Assembly: GCA_008828725.1 (NCBI GenBank)
Contig: MEHQ01001485.1
Coordinates: 62,001 to 126,000, forward strand
Reading direction: 5' to 3'
DNA length: 64,000 nucleotides
Source: Saccharina japonica
Taxonomy: Eukaryota; Sar; Phaeophyceae; Laminariales; Laminariaceae
Shown here: piece after piece, positions 1-12,435 of the stretch
Layout of the letters: each line of letters opens with the position of its first letter
Numbering within the stretch: position 1 is the first letter of the stretch
The notes under the pieces: model-generated
What the model was told of the DNA's origin: nothing
Databases searched by the model: none
Seen by the model: only the letters and a program-made list of their open reading frames with translations
Position numbers and translations under genes: made by a program

Positions 1-130
1 AACGGTACCCGACACCTCGGTAAGTTCGGTACGCCTACCCGAATATACCCCGGGTACCAGTATACCCTTGACCACAATACCGGCGGTGATCGGTGCAGCC
101 TCGATACCGGGGAGGTATATATGTAATACG
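1..130. repeat. CGGTACC-type repeat block (partial)
   Basis: The first 130 bases consist of short units built on CGGTACC, ACACCTCGGTAAGTTCGG and TATACCC, the same vocabulary as the block at 865-1430. It runs off the left edge of the window, so it is probably the right part of another copy of that repeat element. No terminal repeat or target duplication can be checked here. Confidence 0.6.
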
Positions 131-864
131 GACATACATTATGCATTTATTTGTGGCAGCAGCAGTCTTCTTTACTATATTTACGGATATGGTTCTTGGC
201 TATGGAGTGACACAACGCACTCATATTACACCCACCATACATGGCTGTAGACACAACACAACAACCGCCGAGAATACGGAGCGAAAGGATAGCTAATCTT
301 ATCTCCACTCGTTTTATCGGGGTTCGAGGTGCCGCCGAGGCGGTGCTACGGCACGCTCTGCGCAAACTTCGTGTGGTATATGCAGTAGGAGAAGCTGCGA
401 CTGCTCGCCTGATACATTTATCGCATCATGCATCTTCTATACGGACTAGAACGTGACATCTCGAATCATCGCTGCTCTAATTATATTCAAACAGCAGCAA
501 CGGCAGCAGCACAACGCGAGGTCGCCGATGATCTAAACCGTATGCCGAGCTTCGAAGTTGGGAGGTTGGGGTATAGAACGGGCTTCAAGCTTAGCACTCG
601 ATGGCAGTGGCACGCGTGGACTGTATTAAAAATATTGCAAATATATAGTAGAGGCCACAGCCGCAGTATATTGCCCAAGTTGGAGCTGCTGCGTCTGCGC
701 CTCTGCTGCTGTGTTATGTTGTTCTTGCTGGGGCTGGAGCTCCTGCTAACCGTGCCGCCGCTTGCTACGTGGTTAGGATGGGGGCGGCGGCATTGTCGTT
801 TAGTCCGCCGTTGCCGTCGTAATCTGTTTGCTGTTGCTATATACGAGTACGAATGTATTTTGGG
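131..864. other. Intergenic, no gene recognised
   Basis: The stretch between two CGGTACC blocks contains overlapping short ORFs on both strands, including one of 170 codons at 428-940. They have low-complexity Leu/Cys/Arg composition and resemble no known family. It may be the interior of one larger element whose flanks are the two CGGTACC blocks, but I see no terminal repeats proving it. Confidence 0.4.
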
Positions 865-1430
865 TATATCCGGTAGGGTATGTACCGAAGTCTACCGGGG
901 GTATTTCCTCGGTAAATACCGGTACCTGACACTTTGGTAAGTTCAGTATTTTTGCAATACGGGTACCCGATACTTCGGTAATATCGGTACTTTTTCATTA
1001 CCGGCACCCGGCACTTCGGTAAGACCGGTATATTTTCAATACCGATACCCGACACTTCGGTACGTTCGGTATTTATTCAATACCGGTACCCTACACTTCG
1101 GTAAGTTCGTTTTTTTCTAATACCGGTACCTGGCACTTCGGTAATTTCGGTACGCTCACCTAAGTATACCCCGGGTACCGGTAGACCCTCGGCCACAATA
1201 CTGGGGGTACCGGTATATTTCGGTAGTGTGCTGGATACCCTACTGAACACTTCCGTAAGTTCGGTAGATTTTCAATACCGGTATCCGACACCTAGGTAAG
1301 TTCGGTACTTTTTCAATACCGGCAGCGGACATTTCGGTAAATTCGGTACCTTTTCAATACCGGTACCGGACACTTCGATAAGTTCGTTACGCGCAACAAA
1401 TATACCCCCGGTACCGGTATACCCTACCGA
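865..1430. repeat. CGGTACC/ACTTCGGTAAGTTCGG repeat block, possible non-autonomous DNA transposon
   Basis: About ten imperfect units of roughly 50-60 bp, each with ATACCGGTACCCGACACTTCGG followed by TAAGTTCGGTA and a T-rich spacer. The outer edges form an inverted pair: CGGTAGGGTAT near 871 and ATACCCTACCG near 1419-1429. The design resembles the hAT-like elements at 4.5, 9.8, 23.2 and 41.6 kb, but no convincing 8-bp target duplication was found. The class is therefore inferred from architecture only. Confidence 0.5.
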
Positions 1431-1526
1431 ACTTGTCTTTGCAGTTATTGTGTTTACGCCACAAACGAACGTGCCCAGCAGTAACGATTCCGATCGTTTC
1501 GGAGCTCATATTTGGTATTTATATAC

Positions 1527-1774
1527 GACGCGTGCAACGGTAGAGATAGCATTACTAACCCAAACTGTTTCCCGGGTGATGGAGCTTCTTGGCCCCAAAT
1601 CTTCGAGATTTCGTTATTGTGTTGCTATAGTTTCGGCTATTTACTAAAGTGATGAGGTTTTTCATCGAGTGGCCCTTTAATGATCCTCCAGAGTCAGTGT
1701 TTGAGTGTGGTATAGAGCTCCTCCAGTGACCACGCCCATAAAAAGCATATTGCACCTCTATCGTAGCATGCGTC
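1527..1774. mobile_element. MITE family A, copy 1
   Basis: A 248-bp element. The left end is GACGCGTGCAACGGTAGAG and the right end CTCTATCGTAGCATGCGTC, which are inverted repeats of each other. Internal landmarks shared with the other copies (17.4, 36.3, 38.7 and 57.1 kb) are a GAGCTC site about 60 bp from one end and a CCAAATCTTCGAGATTTCG segment near the other. There is no coding capacity. The target duplication is not clear for this copy. This is a non-autonomous DNA transposon; the superfamily is undecided. Confidence 0.7.
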
Positions 1775-2735
1775 TTACGTAGCATGCATCAAACCCTGCT
1801 GTTGCTGCGTAAGAGGCCACGGACAGTCGAACTAGATGCCCAGGTGGGTTCGCCGACTTCTATAATGCTCGGGGTTCTTGTCGAAAACCTGAGTTACAAC
1901 AGCGTCAGCAGCCCGAGAAATTGCCATTTTGTAGTTCATCCTTGGTTATCAAAAGTATGGGGATTGCTTTTGAATATGAGGCACATCTCGCGGTGAAGGC
2001 GTCGGATCGATCCGGCTCCTGAAGCAAACATGTTGCCGATGACCTGCTCTCTCTCAAACTACTTGTAGAAAGAAGGACTAGTCGTTAGAACTTGAGGAAT
2101 GTCGTTTTCGGAAGGGAGTCATGAAAGGTCGAAACTGTACCAGGCATTATAATGTCAACTTGAAAACAAAACTGATTTGTATTTTTGAAGACTGGAGTGC
2201 TCTTGAATGTTTTGCCCGAAGGGGCCCCCATAACCCCAATTTATTTTCATTCGAGGACCTGCTGTACTCTTACTGTATATAGTTTTTACAATCCTATTTT
2301 GTCCACACATTCAGCGCGACATTTGTTTATGTTGAGCTGTTGTCAAAATTATGTGTTTTACACTTGAAATCTGCCGGTACTCTCTACCAGCACAACCAAC
2401 AGTACGCCAGTCACTAACTCACTGTGCCTCTATCCCAAGTGGGGCGAAAAAAGAAATAATGGTGTTGCAACGTTGTAATAAAGTGATAAAATCCCGCTGC
2501 TACCCAATGGGACATTCTGAGTACCCATCCACGCCCGCCGACCCAAACACCCCCACACCTACCCACCCATCTTTAGTCAAACCATGTAAAGCCCCACCGC
2601 TCCCATTCAATCACACACCCACCGAATCACGTACCCTTCAAGTCAGGCTATAAGCCATAAAAAACAACCAAAAAAAGGGAAGCTCGAAATGTGGGGCTCG
2701 AACTTTGGGCTTTGCCGTGCAGAATCGAGGGTTGA
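1775..2735. other. Intergenic, no gene recognised
   Basis: Only short ORFs without family resemblance or splice-site support. A CACCC-rich stretch lies at 2530-2600. Nothing else is supportable. Confidence 0.4.
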
Positions 2736-2736
2736 A

Positions 2737-2911
2737 CTATTATTACGTATCTACCAAACCAAAATGACATACAATTAAAAGTACAACCAAAGTGACAGTA
2801 AAGCCCATTGAATTATTGAAAACACCACATACAAAACACGTGAAAGGTGGCGTTCGAACCGCGGCCTTTGAGTGCTGAATCGTCCTCTCTACCGCTGAGG
2901 CAAAATCCCAG
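2737..2911 (-). repeat. tRNA-derived SINE-like sequence
   Basis: Read on the minus strand, 2911-2846 contains a tRNA-like head. It has a D-arm-like box A (GCCTCAGCGGTAGAG) followed about 35 bp later by a box B (GGTTCGAAC). The acceptor and T stems do not pair properly, so it is not a working tRNA gene. A second partial copy with box-B-like AGTTCGAGCCC lies just downstream at about 2690-2730. Together they suggest decayed tRNA-derived SINEs. The 3' tail was not delimited. Confidence 0.4.
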
Positions 2912-2949
2912 TGGGAGCGAGGTGGGGGTATAGTGTTCCATTCCCGAAA

Positions 2950-3765
2950 CAACGCCTCCGTTTCAAATGCAAACCCAAAACAGTGGTCACTAAAAGGCGA
3001 AAACGGGGGCGAAACGCCTCCGAGAATGTTGAAAATCCCCTCCTTTACTGGGATTCGCCTCGTAGCCGGAGCGATACCTGCCCGTCCATGGCAGGGCACT
3101 TTTCCACGCAGCCAGCCCGTTGAGGTGAACGGCAGTGAATATTTTCTTCATCGGGGACATCGAGGGCTACTGTGTGGCAGGGGGTGGGGGGCGTGCCGCT
3201 GCTGTGCATTCGTGAGTAGACTGGAGGCGCTTTTTAGCGCTGTCATCCGCTGTGCAGAGTGAAATCGAACACGTTTTTGAGGTCAAACACAAAGTATTAC
3301 TACAGCAACGGTATTAAAAAGGGTAAATCCACTTACCGCACCCACCGGTGTCTCCAATGACGTTTAACATATTAAACCGTAAACTTTTCAAGGCATATCA
3401 CAGTAGACTGGCTACGGAGAAGATGATTGTTCATGAAATGAGCTTGTTTATTGTCCCGTAATCGACGACTATTTAGAAAGTCTAAGCAAAACGGCCAAAA
3501 CATGACCAACTTGTGAATATTTCATAAAATGTTAGGGTAGAGTCGTATATGGGCGATAAGATATTCGACCGCTGCATTATGTTCGCCGAAAAACCACTGG
3601 ATTTTTTTATTGGCCAAGCCTGCCCGGAGAGGGCCTTGAACCGCCCGGCAAGGTTGCAAAAATACCTATGACGCCCAACACAGAGATGGTGTTGCTGTTT
3701 TTTGTGATGATGCTGCATCCCTCTGGTGCCTGTTGCTGCAGCGGATACCGGTGCTAGAAGTATGT
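2950..3765. other. Intergenic, no gene recognised
   Basis: ORFs of up to 118 codons occur on both strands here, but none has a recognisable domain, a clear start context or flanking splice sites. I see no element boundaries. Confidence 0.4.
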
Positions 3766-3829
3766 AGTGTATCTCTGCAGTGTCGTTGCTGCAGTGGTGT
3801 TGCTGCAGGCGCCGTGGCGAGCAACCCAT

Positions 3830-4215
3830 GGGGTAGAGGAAGCGCTGCGGCTACAGACAAGCGCTACTACAAGCAAGCGCTGCAAGAAGCAAGCGCACCG
3901 CTACTTGCTGCAAGCATGCGATGTGCTGCAAGCAAGCGCTGCTGCCAGCGAGAGCTGCTTCAAGCAATGGCTGCCTCAAGTAAGCGCTACTGCAAGCAAG
4001 CGCTGCTGTATTTAAGCGCTGTCGCAAGCAGCGTGCGGCAGCTGCTGCTGGTGGTGGTGCAGGTGTTTCTGCGGGTGCTGGTGCTGCTGGTGCTACTAGT
4101 GCTGGTGCTGGTGCTGGTGCTGGTGTTACTGGTGCTGGTGCCGGTGCTGGTGTTGGTGTTGGTGCTAGTGCGGGTGGTGGCGCTAGTGCTGGTGCTGCTG
4201 CAAGCGGGTGCGCCC
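3830..4215. repeat. GCAAGCGCTGCTG and GGTGCT low-complexity tract
   Basis: Two adjoining simple-sequence tracts. At 3840-4030 there is an imperfect array of CAAGCAAGCGCTGCTG-like units. At 4048-4205 a GGTGCT hexanucleotide array follows with variants GGTGTT and GGTACT. They keep long ORFs open on both strands (Leu/Val repeats on plus, Ala/Pro repeats on minus). These are composition effects, not evidence for a protein. Confidence 0.8.
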
Positions 4216-4512
4216 TTGGCATCGTGCTACTCTTCTTCACCCGACGACTTTGTCGGCCAAGAAAGTCGACGACGAAGATGCGGACAATTTTCTGTGACGA
4301 CGTCGATTGCACCAAGTGTCGAGGAGCACAGGATAGACGGCACCTCTGCCTGGTGCTTGCTGCGTCTGCACATTACTGCGTCTGCATGCATCTTCTTGTG
4401 CTGAATCTGCATGCTTCTGCTGCTGGTGCACGTACGAGGTCCTGCTGCCAGCACGACGACTGCTGTCCCTCCCGAAATTGTTTTTGTTTTCCAATCGAAG
4501 AATCCAATATTT

Positions 4513-5293
4513 CACAGATGCTCCGAGTACCTTGGAGTAAAGTAAGGAGTATTGGAGATAAAATACTTCAGGTACTTCGGGTACTCGGAGTATTTCGGGG
4601 TTCAATACGCCGGAATACTGCTCGTACTCGGAGTATTTCGGGTATGAACACTCTCAATTCTGCTTGTACTCGGAGTATTTCGGGGTCCGATACAGCGGGT
4701 ACTCCTTGTACTCCGAGTATTTGGGGCTTCAGTACTGCTCATACTCCAAGTACTCCAAGTATTTAGGCCGCCAGTAGTCTCATACTCTTAAGTACTCGGA
4801 GTACGAAATATACTCGATACCCGGCGTATACTCGGAGTGTGAAGTACGTTAGGAGCATCTTTGCATAATTTAAAAGACTCGGTCGTCACTCCTGCCAGGT
4901 TCTGGGAGCATGTGGCTGGCGTTTATAGCATTTCAAAACTCACAGATGCTCCCATTACCTGGAAGTACATTTGGAGAAGTTTAGAGAAAATAATACTTCA
5001 GGCACTTTGTGTACTCGGAGTCTTTCGGTGTTCATTACTCTCGATACTCGGAGTACTCCGAGCAATTTAGATGTTTTTACTCAACGTACTGCTTGTACTC
5101 GAGTATAAGTACTGCTCATACTCCCAGTACTCGGAGTATTTGGGCCTCCAGTACTGCTCATACTCCAAGTACTCCGAGTATTTTGGCCACCAGTACTCTA
5201 AGACTCTCAGTACTCGGAGTACGGAAAATACTCGATACTCCGAGGAATACTCCGAGTATACTCGGAGTATCGACTATACTCGGAGCATCTGTG
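4513..5293. mobile_element. hAT-like non-autonomous element with CTCGGAGTA arrays, copy 1
   Basis: A 781-bp element with terminal inverted repeats CACAGATGCTCCGAGTA (left) and TACTCGGAGCATCTGTG (right). Flanking 8-mers are CAATATTT and CAACAGTT, six of eight identical, consistent with an old 8-bp target duplication. Both arms are filled with degenerate repeats of the self-complementary motif ACTCGGAGTA in both orientations. A unique spacer of about 100 bp lies near 4850-4960 and holds an internal copy of the terminal repeat. The spacer matches, in reverse complement, that of the element at 9818-10586, so the two are copies of one family. No transposase is present. Confidence 0.75.
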
Positions 5294-5301
5294 CAACAGT
5301 T

Positions 5302-6189
5302 ACCTTTTTTCGTTGCCGACAACGCGAATAGCGGAAGGTCTAAAAGTATTTCTGTATTTCCGACGGAAATTCTAGACAAGAAAAATATTTGCGCAGACAC
5401 TCTATTGTTTGGCGAAACGTGTTTTAATGACTTCAAAAACGGTCACCTGCGATGACGGTTTAAGAGACGGAGCAGCTTCGCTGGGTATGTCACGTGGCCT
5501 TGGGGTTTGTGTGGTAAATGTCATATTAGTCTGGGGTGAAGTGCATTCGGGCAGATTCTTGCCTGCCGACCCCCCGCGCACTTCCTGATTCCAACCGATC
5601 ATTTGATCTTTGAGCTCAGCAGAAATGAGTACGTGTAACTTTCTGCATTTCAATATATTCTCAGTCTGACGTTATTGACTCTACAATAGGCGCGTAATGT
5701 ACTTACAGTATTTCCGGGCCCAATACCCAGGGTACTCTGAGGCCTGGGCTGTGTGATTACCCCACACCCACCCCACTCACGGCACAGCGCACACCCCAAG
5801 AAATCCCCGCCCAAAGCGCCCGGGTGGCGTTGATTGACACCTCCCATAAGGCACACACACGCAGCCCTGTCTGCGGCTTCGTTGGCGTCACGCTTTCGTA
5901 TCTGACTACGTTTACCGTGACGGAATAAAGGGCGGAAAGCATTGAAAATGAGACAACTTGATCCGCAGAGTGCTCCATTAGAATAAAGGGTAGCTAGCAG
6001 GGGTGTTTTCGGAACTCTACCTGAAGCGCGCGTTGGTGAAACATATCCCGATTAGGATTAAGGACGAAAACCATATTTGATTAGTCAAATATCTACAGCA
6101 TAACAGTATACTCACATCAGAAGTATGTGTGTGCACTCCCGTAATGAGCTCACATACCCCCACGTTTCGTTCGCTCGAACCAAACTGTC
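5302..6189. other. Intergenic, no gene recognised
   Basis: Short unsupported ORFs only. No repeat or splice-bounded exon was identified. Confidence 0.4.
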
Positions 6190-6393
6190 CTCGCGTCAGA
6201 CAGGCCTCCTTAACCCGAACTCTTCGAAATTTCATTATCGCGTTGCATACGTTTCATGTAAAAATTAGACCATGGAATTGTTAATTGGGTCGTGGTTTTA
6301 GTTTCCTCCGATATCAGTTTTTGTGTAAAGTATAGAGCTCCTTAAAACACCACCCTCTAAAATAAGTGGGCCATCTCTGCCGTGGCATGCGTC
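6190..6393. mobile_element. MITE family A, truncated copy 2
   Basis: The segment CTTCGAAATTTCATTATCG near 6220, a GAGCTC near 6335 and a right end GTGGCATGCGTC at about 6382-6393 follow the order seen in family A copy 1. No left terminal repeat is visible, so the copy appears to lack its left end. The match was judged by eye. Confidence 0.45.
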
Positions 6394-6689
6394 GTCAAGA
6401 ATTTGCCCAGGGCCTTGGCATGGATGTCAACACTTAGTTCGGGGTTGGTCTAGCCTGGTTCTGAGTCGGCGCAGCTGGAGGAATGAGTTGCAATGCTTTG
6501 TTGGTTTGTTGCAGTTCGGAGTTGCATGCCCGGTCGGTAAATGAAAATATTGATTGGCCGATACAAGGGCGCACGTGATGCCGGCCCTAGCTTGAGGACA
6601 CCACGAGGATGTTGTATTTTTGTTTGGTGCGCGTGGGGTCGGCAGGCGTTGAAGAATAACCGTCGATATACATACCAAAATAAGTATCA

Positions 6690-7445
6690 ACATTCTTCAT
6701 GCCAGCGTTTTCCGAGCGGGAAGTTCATTGGTCGAGGGGCGCCCCCCGCCGACCCTCGTATAAAGAGGGACCGCGGCGCCCGCGACATAAGCTCTTTCCC
6801 GGGGGAGAAGGGTGCGGAACAACCCCGCCGCACTTGGCGATGATAGGACCCCATCGCTGGTTCAGAAATCTCTCCGTATATCTACAACTCCGGTCACCCG
6901 AGGACGCAGCACACGATCCCCCGAGTCATTACCACCTCTCACGGTGTGGAAAGCCCATACCCACCTACTGGGGCTCGAAATTTCAGGACGTGCTACCTGT
7001 AGACCGTAGGGGCCCATTCATGGTCCAGATATCTCTCCATGACTTAACATGTCAAGCACGCTGGGTACGCAAAACGAATACCCCCGGGTGGACAACGCCC
7101 CGTATGGTGCGGAAAACCCAACCCCACGGACATATCGCTGTTCGATTGGGTCGCCAAAAGAGATCCATCATCACCCGGAGAACACAGGCGCCCATCCTCT
7201 GGTCATAGTTATTCAAGACATTACACCAGCGACCAACTAGGGACCGAAAACCGCGATCCTCCGGTTCGATACCGCCCCGCACGTTGTCGAAACCCTAACC
7301 CCACCTGCCCTATTATCGATTGGCCGCGGCTCGGTAAGTAGGGTACGTCGACAGACGTTCCCGTCAGCTTACCTCCCTGCACCGACGCACCCAGGGACGA
7401 TAGGCCCCGGCCGTGGTTCGAAAATCGCTCGTCATGTCTACAACT
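6690..7445 (+). repeat. Decayed patch of the 216-bp satellite family
   Basis: Recurrent fragments such as CCCATCGCTGGTTCAGAAATC, TATCTACAACTCC, GGTGTGGAAAGCCCATACCC and GGAAAACCCAACCCCACGG follow the order of the 216-bp unit of the large array at 33.4-46.4 kb, in the same orientation but strongly diverged. About three units can be traced. This is an old, isolated outlier of that satellite. Confidence 0.6.
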
Positions 7446-7449
7446 CAAT

Positions 7450-9521
7450 ATTCTAGAACAAGAAGTTTCCCAACACAGAAGAGGGTATTATATTTATGAT
7501 ATAAATATGTTATATTGGACGCACCCTTACCGGTGTCGACAAAATAAGCATTGAAAAACGATCGTATCCATCAGTGTGCGAACTCAACGCCCTGCACAGC
7601 TTATCATACTAGTATTACCCACGCACGTATGTGTGTTACAACCGCCTCGTTCAGACTCGTGCAGAGCAAAACGTCCTGTAAGAGCCGACCTGAATAGCTA
7701 TCACGAGGGCGGCAAGTGTCAAAGGTCTATATATAAACCTTTTCGATACGACCGGAAGAAACGTTCACTAGATCGTGCGGGTCTTTCGGATCCTTCCGCG
7801 GACGACCTGTTCGAGATAATTCAGGTCATTCTACTCGATCACTTTACATGAAAGGCCTGTTGTGTTTATATCCCATCTGGAAAATGTGTGTGAAATATTG
7901 ACAGCATATAGCCTTCGCTGGGCGGAGCAAGAAGGACACTTCGCACACACCCTCAGTATGAGTGGACCTTGTGGTTCGTCGGTTTCTGAACGGTTGTGCT
8001 CCTTAGGTTAAAACCTACCTGTTAGTGCGAGGTTGTTTCGACAACAATTGGTTTAGGACTAAAGCCTACCGGATAAATACCTTTGTCGGGTTGCGCGAAA
8101 TTGTTACTTTGAAGTAACATCTCGGTTGGGATATTGAGCTTCAGCGTATGTGTATATTAATATGTGCGTCAGTATCAGGTGACATACGCACAGCTGAACC
8201 CCGTGCGTGCGGATAGCAGTTGCCAGAGCTGAAATAATCGGAAACGCAGTGGTAGCTCCACGGGCGGGACCGTGTCCGTACAGGCAGTGACACCGACACG
8301 TGCAAGGTTTTCCGCCTAACGGCGCACGCTCGGATAAACGAATCAGAGGATTTAGTGACTGGAGCCGGCATCCGAATAATGAACGCGCGAGGACAATGTC
8401 ATGTGGAGTAAATGCGCAGCACCAACACTGGGCATACATTTACTACTGTCCAGTAAGCTTCGCCAACCCCACGATGGAGGGGGGATGCATGATTTAGCCA
8501 GGACTACTACAACTAGCCCAGTAGGTGCACGACTGTGCGCGCCGCTAGCAAGATCTGTTTAGTGCACGGAGTTCTCCTTGCGAGCGGTGACGGAGCAAAG
8601 CCTAATGAAGGAGATTTATTGTATGTCGAGCGTGTTCGGCGAGCGAAGGAGATCATCTTGGATCGCTCGTTCTCGCACACCATCCAAGTCGGATTGGGGC
8701 TGAAATAGCTGGCAGGAGCTTGTCGACACCCTCTGATCGCTCATCCACCGCATCGCTATCTTTGCCTTGACCTTGAGGCGGGGATGTCCGGCCGATAGCC
8801 AAATATGTGTAGGCTAGAGCACGACGGCCACCGTTTGTGTATGTCACACCAGTCGGTGCCTGCGGCTGCATTGTGGGGTTTGTGAGTTATCCCTAGGTTT
8901 CATCGAAATGTAGTTGACAACGTCTGGTTATTACGTCTAAACTTAAAAAACAGAATCTAGCGTTGCTGGAGGTCGCTGTGTCTAGTGGGTTTCTTATTTT
9001 GTTTGCGATGAAACTGCTCCAATGTACAGGTATGGATTACACAGTCTTGTCTATTGTTGTCGCCAGGGAAAATGTGGCATTTTTCAACGCTTATAACACG
9101 TGCATTAAATTGAGTATAACCTTCGGTACTGGCCTGCCTTTATTTGTTTCGATGGAGTCTCGATTTTGCAACACCCCTTGGCGACGTGAACACCATCGCT
9201 CGATGTTTGTCGGCTCATATGCCATAACTTGCACAAAGCGTTGGAATGGTCACATGCGCACGCGCCTTGAAACAACACTTGTCTGTCTTTCTGCTGCCTA
9301 CTACGCCATCCCCCACAACACCCCCCCCCTCCAGCCCCAGGCCCCGAACAAGCACCTCCACGCCGTCCGATGACTGTGCAACAATCTCCCCAAGAACCAC
9401 CCGGGACAACTCCGGAACCAAGCACGGTGAGGTTATTAATAGGATATTGTGAAATGCACACTACTAAATATGTCTTGTATTTCATTAGCCTTGCGCAAGG
9501 GAACTACGGTCCCAATGTGTC
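7450..9521. other. Intergenic, no gene recognised
   Basis: Two kilobases with scattered short ORFs. The ORF at 7576-7851 (91 codons) is the least repetitive, but it has no recognised domain or splice context. A poly-C tract with CCAGCCCC lies near 9310-9345. No RNA gene is supportable. Confidence 0.4.
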
Positions 9522-9526
9522 TTGTC

Positions 9527-10921
9527 TGTTGGGAGACGGCGTCCCCTTGTGGCATTGTGGTGGACGTGCGAGTCCAAAGACTCGGCGCAGGCCGCCGTTA
9601 GTCGGGCTCGTTACCTTTTCTGAGAAGACACGTATAATGTTACAAATAAAGACTCTTTCTGGGCCAAGGTGAAGACAGGAGATATCAGACAGAGCTGAGA
9701 AGATTGGTTGGTTGTTTGGTTGTGAGCTTGGTGGGTGCAACTAGCCTCGACACGCTCGGCTCTACGGCTAGATGTAATCTATCGGGTGGTTGTACTCACC
9801 GACTTTCAGCAACGTTCCACAGATGCTCCGAGTATACTCGATACTCCGGATGTATACTCGAAGTATCGAGTAATTTTCGTACTCCGAGTATTGAGAGTCT
9901 TGGAGTACTGGTGGCCTGAATACTCGGAGTACTTGGAGTATGACCAGTACTGAAGTCCCAAATACTCCGATTACTGCGAGTATGAGCAATACTTATAATC
10001 GAGTACAAGCAGTACTCAGAGTAAAAACATATATATTACACGGAGTACTCCGAGCATCGAGAGTATTGGACACCGAAATACTGCGGGTAGACAAAGTACC
10101 TGAAGTATTTTGTTTCTCGAAAATACTCTAATTATTCTCCGAGGTACTCGGAGCGTCTGTGAATATGAAATGCTATAAACGCCAGTTACATGCTCCCAGA
10201 ACCTGGGAGAAATGACGGCCGAGTCTTGAAAATGATGCAAAGATATCCCTAACGTACTTCACACTCCGAGTATACTCCGAGCATCGAGTACATTTTGTAC
10301 TCCGAGTACTTAACAGTATTAGAGTACTGGAGGCCTGAAGACTCGAGTACTTGGAGTATGAGCACTACTGAAGCCCCAAATACTCGGAGTACAAGGAGTA
10401 CCCGCAGTATCGGACCCCCAAATACTCCGAGTACAAGCAGTATCGAGAGTGTTCATACCCGAAACACTTCGAGTACGAGTAGTATCCCGGAGTATCGAGC
10501 CCGAAATACTCCGAGTACACGAAGTACCTGAAGTGTTTTATCTCCAATACTCCTTACTTTACTCCAAGTTACTCGCAGCATCTGTGCAACGTTCCTTGGA
10601 TGCTTGCTCGTGACTGTTCTACGTGCTACGTACTGTTCTCAAGAACGCTAAGCTTCCAGACGTTCAAGCGTTGAACAGGTTCTGGATGCCCTGCGTATTT
10701 TCTTCGATTGTTCCTCTCCGTATTTCGCCGCATATCCATGGCTGCACTGATAGCAAGTACTTCCGCACGTACCTAACTGAGTACACGCCTACTTCAATAG
10801 CACCCCATACTCCTGAGTAAAATAGATAGGCAGGTACCTACACCTACGATACCACATTGTTCCTGGTCAGCGACTCATCGCTACTGGTCACCGCTGCTGT
10901 AGCATAGTACCTACATCAACA
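9527..10921. repeat. Left LTR, interrupted by a hAT-like element
   Basis: It starts TGTTGGGAGACGGCG and ends CATCAACA. Removing the 769-bp hAT-like insertion (9818-10586) and one copy of its 8-bp duplication leaves a length close to the 635-bp right LTR. An AATAAA lies near 9647, a possible polyadenylation signal on the plus strand. Confidence 0.8.
9818..10586. mobile_element. hAT-like non-autonomous element with CTCGGAGTA arrays, copy 2
   Basis: A 769-bp element inserted in the left LTR. The target duplication CAACGTTC (9810-9817 and 10587-10594) is a perfect 8-bp match. The homologous uninterrupted position in the right LTR, near 13431-13440, reads CGACGTTCCTTGG and represents the empty site. 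The ends are CACAGATGCTCCGAGTA and CTCGCAGCATCTGTG. The arms carry many ACTCGGAGTA-type motifs around a unique spacer at about 10150-10250. It has no transposase. Eight-base duplications and CA-starting ends are typical of the hAT superfamily, to which I assign it by inference. Confidence 0.88.
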
Positions 10922-12398
10922 CGACCCCTCGATGGAGTTAACAAAGTATAATCACTGTTAGCCATCGAAACTAGTTACCCAGTCAAAGTTAGTCTAACGT
11001 AACTTTTTCATGCTTGATACTTACGGCAACTGACTGCGTACGTCATATATACGGTAGCACGCTTAGCCTAATGTTATCTCGGCCACTCCCACTGTTTTTA
11101 CTTCGTGTTCTTTACTTTTCTGCATATTTACGTGTAATCCCCGTTGATACGTGGCAACAAAATTTTATTACTCCTTTGCCGCGCTGCGACAATATCAACC
11201 GTTCCTGATTTGCTTACGACGGGTGATCAATCCTTCTACAGCTACCGCAACAACTACTACGCGTAACCTGGCAACGTAAAGGCCTAATGTTGTGACAGGT
11301 TTGAAACAATGGCGAGCGTACAAACCGTACACATATCACAGGCTGGACTTACGACCCGCGCGGGTCTCACTATCGTATACCAGACAGACATACTCGATAC
11401 GATATTGCTCCGTACGCTTAATACTACGACGCCATTATCGGCCGTATGTTTGTTTCTTTTGAAACAATACCAGTCGTACAGCAGTCATAACTATCACATT
11501 TTTCTGCTGCAAACCATTTAACACTGCCATGATGTTAAAATGCCCAAATATGGATGAACATTTAAGGACAGGTTTGTGCCAAAGAGAGGCAACATATGTT
11601 ACTGCAAAACCTTGCAACTGCATGTGAAGCAAAATACAATACATTCTAATGATCAATTTCATGATTAAAAAACTAAACTAGTCGCAGGCTACCACGTTTC
11701 TGCCCGCCCCGTACTGAGAAGACGTGTGGCACTGCTACAGAACAGATCTTGCCATCAAGCTGGTGCGACCCCAGGCGATAAATATGTCCTCCTCTTGGCG
11801 GTCTAGATGATGATAGTGCAGCGGTCCCACAAACGATGTCCCAGCAGCCCCAACCGATGATGATATTCAGTGACTTCAGAAGCGATATTCTAGCAGCCCT
11901 ATATCGATGATGACGTCGAGCGACTCCAGAAGCGATGTTCCAGCAGTTCTGACTCGATGATGGTGCGGTATTCCCTGAATACGTTCTCCCTCGGTGATAC
12001 CAAAATATATGATGCTGTGGATAGATCCCGAAAAACACTTCGGCGACCCCACGATGATACTATATTGCGGTGACTCCGGAAGCTCCGGCAGTCCCATCGA
12101 ACAGTAGTGCTGCAGCGACTCCGAAAGTCGTCTTTTCGGCAATCCCATTCGCTTATGTTTGCAGCAGTCCCGGAAACGTCTCCCCGACGACCCCGCGTTT
12201 AGGCAGCTCCTGGCGGTGATAGTACCCCGGCGGCTCCTGTTGTTGTAGATGATAGTGTAGTACTGTGGCCCGATCCCACAGGATGTTTCTCCAAAGATCC
12301 CACTATAATTATACCGCGATTCGGACGACGGCGCTCCTTTAATCCGACGATGAACGACCCTGGGCGACACGAACCTCCAACGGTTCACACCACAACAC

Positions 12399-12434
<36 letters not shown>
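12399..12434. repeat. GAT trinucleotide microsatellite
   Basis: About twelve uninterrupted GAT units inside the interior of the LTR element. They create a poly-Met or poly-Ser reading in two frames, which is not a gene. Confidence 0.9.

Positions 12435-12435
<1 letters not shown>

Noticed and set aside
865-1430. Calling the CGGTACC block a proven hAT element
   Set aside because: Its inverted ends are short and no 8-bp duplication could be found, so it was kept as a repeat block only.
2843-2912. Functional tRNA gene
   Set aside because: Box A and box B are present, but acceptor and T stems do not pair. The same applies to 30063-30140.
3733-4404. 223-codon plus-strand ORF rich in Leu and Val, and the Ala/Pro-rich minus-strand ORF opposite
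   Set aside because: Both are readings of GGTGCT and GCAAGC simple repeats.
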